Part shown: positions 62,331 through 64,000 of the stretch, in pieces | Position numbering within the stretch: the stretch's first letter is position 1 | Layout of the letters: every line of letters begins with the position of its first letter | Source of the DNA: Sphingobacterium gobiense | GTDB lineage: Bacteria > Bacteroidota > Bacteroidia > Sphingobacteriales > Sphingobacteriaceae | Reading direction: 5' to 3' | Assembly: GCF_002980575.1 (NCBI RefSeq) | Contig: NZ_PVBS01000001.1 | Span: 1,674,001-1,738,000 of the forward strand | Length of the DNA: 64,000 nucleotides | Notes under the pieces: model-generated | Seen by the model: only the letters and a program-made list of their open reading frames with translations | Told to the model about the DNA's origin: nothing | Database searches by the model: none | Program-made: the position numbers and the translations under genes

Positions 62331-62483
62331 TCAACTGAAATCATGGATAGGATATCCGTTTGATGAAGGTTCCGTTTTCGTGGATTTCCTCTTGACCACG
62401 GACATATCAAGCGCTGTTTGGGCAGAAAGACCTGTCGAAAAACAATATGAAAAAGCAACGCTGTAAAATAAGGCACTTATCAT
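62331..62483 (-). CDS. Short exported peptide or gene remnant (50 aa)
   Basis: MISALFYSVAFSYCFSTGLS continuing AQTALDMSVVKRKS looks like a signal peptide followed by a short polar tail; the next gene starts 4 bp after its stop. Another frame in the same DNA reads QEEIHENGTFIKRIS, suggesting that this may be the first part of a YD-type lipoprotein lost by frameshift. Confidence 0.3.
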   Translation of the reverse strand: MISALFYSVAFSYCFSTGLSAQTALDMSVVKRKSTKTEPSSNGYPIHDFS

Positions 62484-62503
62484 CAGGATAATGTTTATAT
62501 AAG

Positions 62504-62857
62504 TTACACAGTAAGCCGTGCTATTATCGAAATCAGAAACGGTAAGACGAATAACAGTCCGACAAGAATAAGCCCCGAAAAATACCAAATAGGTGTTTTT
62601 ACTTCTGATTTCAGTTTGTTGTATTCCTGCTTTAACCGGGGCGAGAACTCCCGTTTGCGCAACACTTGTTTGCAATGGGTGCATTGCGACGCCCCTGTTT
62701 TTCCGACAAAAAAAAGCGGAATCCAAAAAAGATGTGCATAACGCCCCAAAACACTGATCAACATATTGCCGGAGTGGCAATGTTGGCATTGAATCTTACT
62801 TTCATGCACAGGCTTTGTTTTGAGATGTGTACTTTGTATTCCGTAAAAAAACAGCAT
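62504..62857 (-). CDS. Zinc-ribbon membrane protein (117 aa)
   Basis: Two Cys pairs (CQHCHSG and CTHCKQV) flank a hydrophobic stretch (LFWIPLFFVGK), and a second transmembrane helix lies near the C-terminus (YFSGLILVGLLFVLPFLISI). Zinc-ribbon plus membrane helices is typical of the zinc_ribbon_15-type family. Role unknown. Confidence 0.65.
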   Translation of the reverse strand: MLFFYGIQSTHLKTKPVHESKIQCQHCHSGNMLISVLGRYAHLFWIPLFFVGKTGASQCTHCKQVLRKREFSPRLKQEYNKLKSEVKTPIWYFSGLILVGLLFVLPFLISIIARLTV

Positions 62858-63047
62858 ATCAATATATTTTATATTATACCGTCTAAATTAACGCGTATGC
62901 CGTAATGCCCAAAGCTGTAATTGGTAAGTGTAGGGACTGAGTTAGTATTTGTCAGGTTAAGGCTCCCACCTATGCATTTCCAAAACTGATCTTTCCCTCG
63001 TCGTCAACAATGCGGATATAACCCGGTGCGATCAATGCAAACACCTT

Positions 63048-63821
63048 CTACTCCCGCCAATAGTTTACCAAAAAACCCGAGCGACCGCTCTGTCCGTTCA
63101 TGACGACTGCCATCTCTGGTGTCGATATAAAAAGGAAACAGGTATTTTCATCATTTTCTTTTAGTTTTTCTTCAATTGATTTTTCTATTTCATCCGTTAA
63201 CATTACCTGTTTCGGCACTTCTTCTTCCGCTTCGTCATTTCCCCAAAAGCTATTGCCGCGATACGTGCGTTCTGGCCAATCGATAAAATCCAAATCCAGC
63301 AAGTTCATTCCAAACTGCACTTCTTTGTTTTCTGTTTTATAGATCAAATATAAGGTATGGTCACTGCTAAATCCACCTTTTTGCAATTCAGGCTCGGTGC
63401 CGTACTCTTTTTTCAGCTTGCCGATGATTTTCATAATATCTTTAGCCGATTTATAATTGGATAATCCACACACCATCAATACCTTTTCATCGTCCCAGTC
63501 GGTCAGCAAACCCAAATCCTCGAATGGCACACTGGCATATTCGGCCAGTGGGCTTTGTTGAGACCTGCTGCTGGTTGAGTATTGAACGAATCCTGGCATG
63601 ACGGAATCCCGCTCGGCCACCACATCCTTGCTCGAAAGCATAAAGCCGTCCTTGTTATTCCAGCGGAAGATACTTTCGTCCTGAAAAAATTTATCCAGAT
63701 CCAGATTGAAATTAAAACCGTCTAGTACTAATGGGTGCTTTCCGTACTGAACATGCTGTCCGCAGGCTTGTAGCATAAGCACTATAGTTATTGTAAACAG
63801 GAAATTTGCTTTTCGATTCAT
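63048..63821 (-). CDS. Lipoprotein of unknown function (257 aa)
   Basis: Lipobox LMLQACGQ. The mature part has mixed strands and helices (VLMVCGLSNYKSAKDIMKII, TEPELQKGGFSSDHTLYLIYK) and an acidic segment (DEAEEEV). No family recognised. It follows by 13 bp the partial gene at the right edge, so both are in one operon. Confidence 0.6.
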   Translation of the reverse strand: MNRKANFLFTITIVLMLQACGQHVQYGKHPLVLDGFNFNLDLDKFFQDESIFRWNNKDGFMLSSKDVVAERDSVMPGFVQYSTSSRSQQSPLAEYASVPFEDLGLLTDWDDEKVLMVCGLSNYKSAKDIMKIIGKLKKEYGTEPELQKGGFSSDHTLYLIYKTENKEVQFGMNLLDLDFIDWPERTYRGNSFWGNDEAEEEVPKQVMLTDEIEKSIEEKLKENDENTCFLFISTPEMAVVMNGQSGRSGFLVNYWRE

Positions 63822-63833
63822 TTTGCTATGTGT

Positions 63834-64000
63834 TTATAATTTTTGTGAGGAATTATCCATTGCCTTAATCTTATACACCATATCCTGCGGCAGGGGTTCT
63901 CCTTTTTCGTCATACAGGCGACCATTGATCTCGTAATACACCGAGTCTTCGTGCTCCTTTTGCCTGCCATAATTGCTGACATAATAGGAGTCTCCCTCCG
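63834..64000 (-). CDS. Partial protein at the right edge
   Basis: The last 54 codons read DSYYVSNYGRQKEHEDSVYY, EINGRLYDEKGEPLPQDMVY and stop at 63834. The YD-like pattern resembles the lipoprotein at 61.5 kb. The start is outside the window. Confidence 0.6.
   Translation of the reverse strand, partial: EGDSYYVSNYGRQKEHEDSVYYEINGRLYDEKGEPLPQDMVYKIKAMDNSSQKL

Overview
The window reads as chromosomal DNA of a Bacteroidota species, most likely a Sphingobacteriaceae member (Sphingobacterium-like). Supporting evidence: a SusC/SusD pair with FecI-type sigma/FecR regulation, several TlpA thioredoxins, many small lipoproteins, recurrent TAnnTTTG promoter boxes, and few Shine-Dalgarno sequences. No rRNA, tRNA or CRISPR array was seen.

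Layout. 1-3 kb: hipB with a four-box operator and a decayed hipA between SDR fragments. 3-9 kb: a ribulose-monophosphate pair (hxlB, hxlA), an AraC regulator, two ECF sigma genes with partners, and an AhpD-like protein. 9-17.5 kb: a SusD-SusC-TlpA operon whose leader carries about 600 bp of repeats with an exact 11-nt period, including a 10+10 mirror-image array. 17.5-29.7 kb: an accessory island with many gene remnants. It holds a two-gene deoxyribosyltransferase-like/PD-(D/E)XK nuclease pair, an AlbA/Schlafen-type operon, and a divergent reverse transcriptase (UG/Abi type, YSDD) with a membrane partner and a structured leader. ORF6N-gene fragments are scattered here and elsewhere. 29.7-32.2 kb: an AraC-SDR-DoxX-lipoprotein cluster with a repeated 15-bp operator. 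32.5-36.5 kb: an operon of lipoproteins around a cholesterol-dependent-cytolysin-like protein, a PAS/LuxR regulator, and a shared GTAGT-N5-ACTAC operator. 36.8-45.4 kb: stress and redox genes with Crp/Fnr and HxlR regulators and their probable operators. 45.4-54.1 kb: a NarL-type two-component system, a MutS-family protein next to a second 7+7 mirror array of 11-nt period, TlpA, RibD-like and amidohydrolase genes. 54.5-61 kb: a complete peptide-secretion locus with HlyD adaptor, C39-peptidase ABC transporter, a 49-aa double-glycine precursor missing from simple ORF calls, and a LytTR two-component system. Two TAAGCGT repeats 21 nt apart lie upstream of the peptide promoter. 61-64 kb: membrane and lipoprotein genes of unknown role.

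The most novel items are the two mirror-symmetric 11-nt arrays, the double-glycine peptide/LytTR locus, the CDC-like operon with its operators, and the reverse-transcriptase and nuclease modules of the accessory island. Functions of these modules are inferred from family membership and context.
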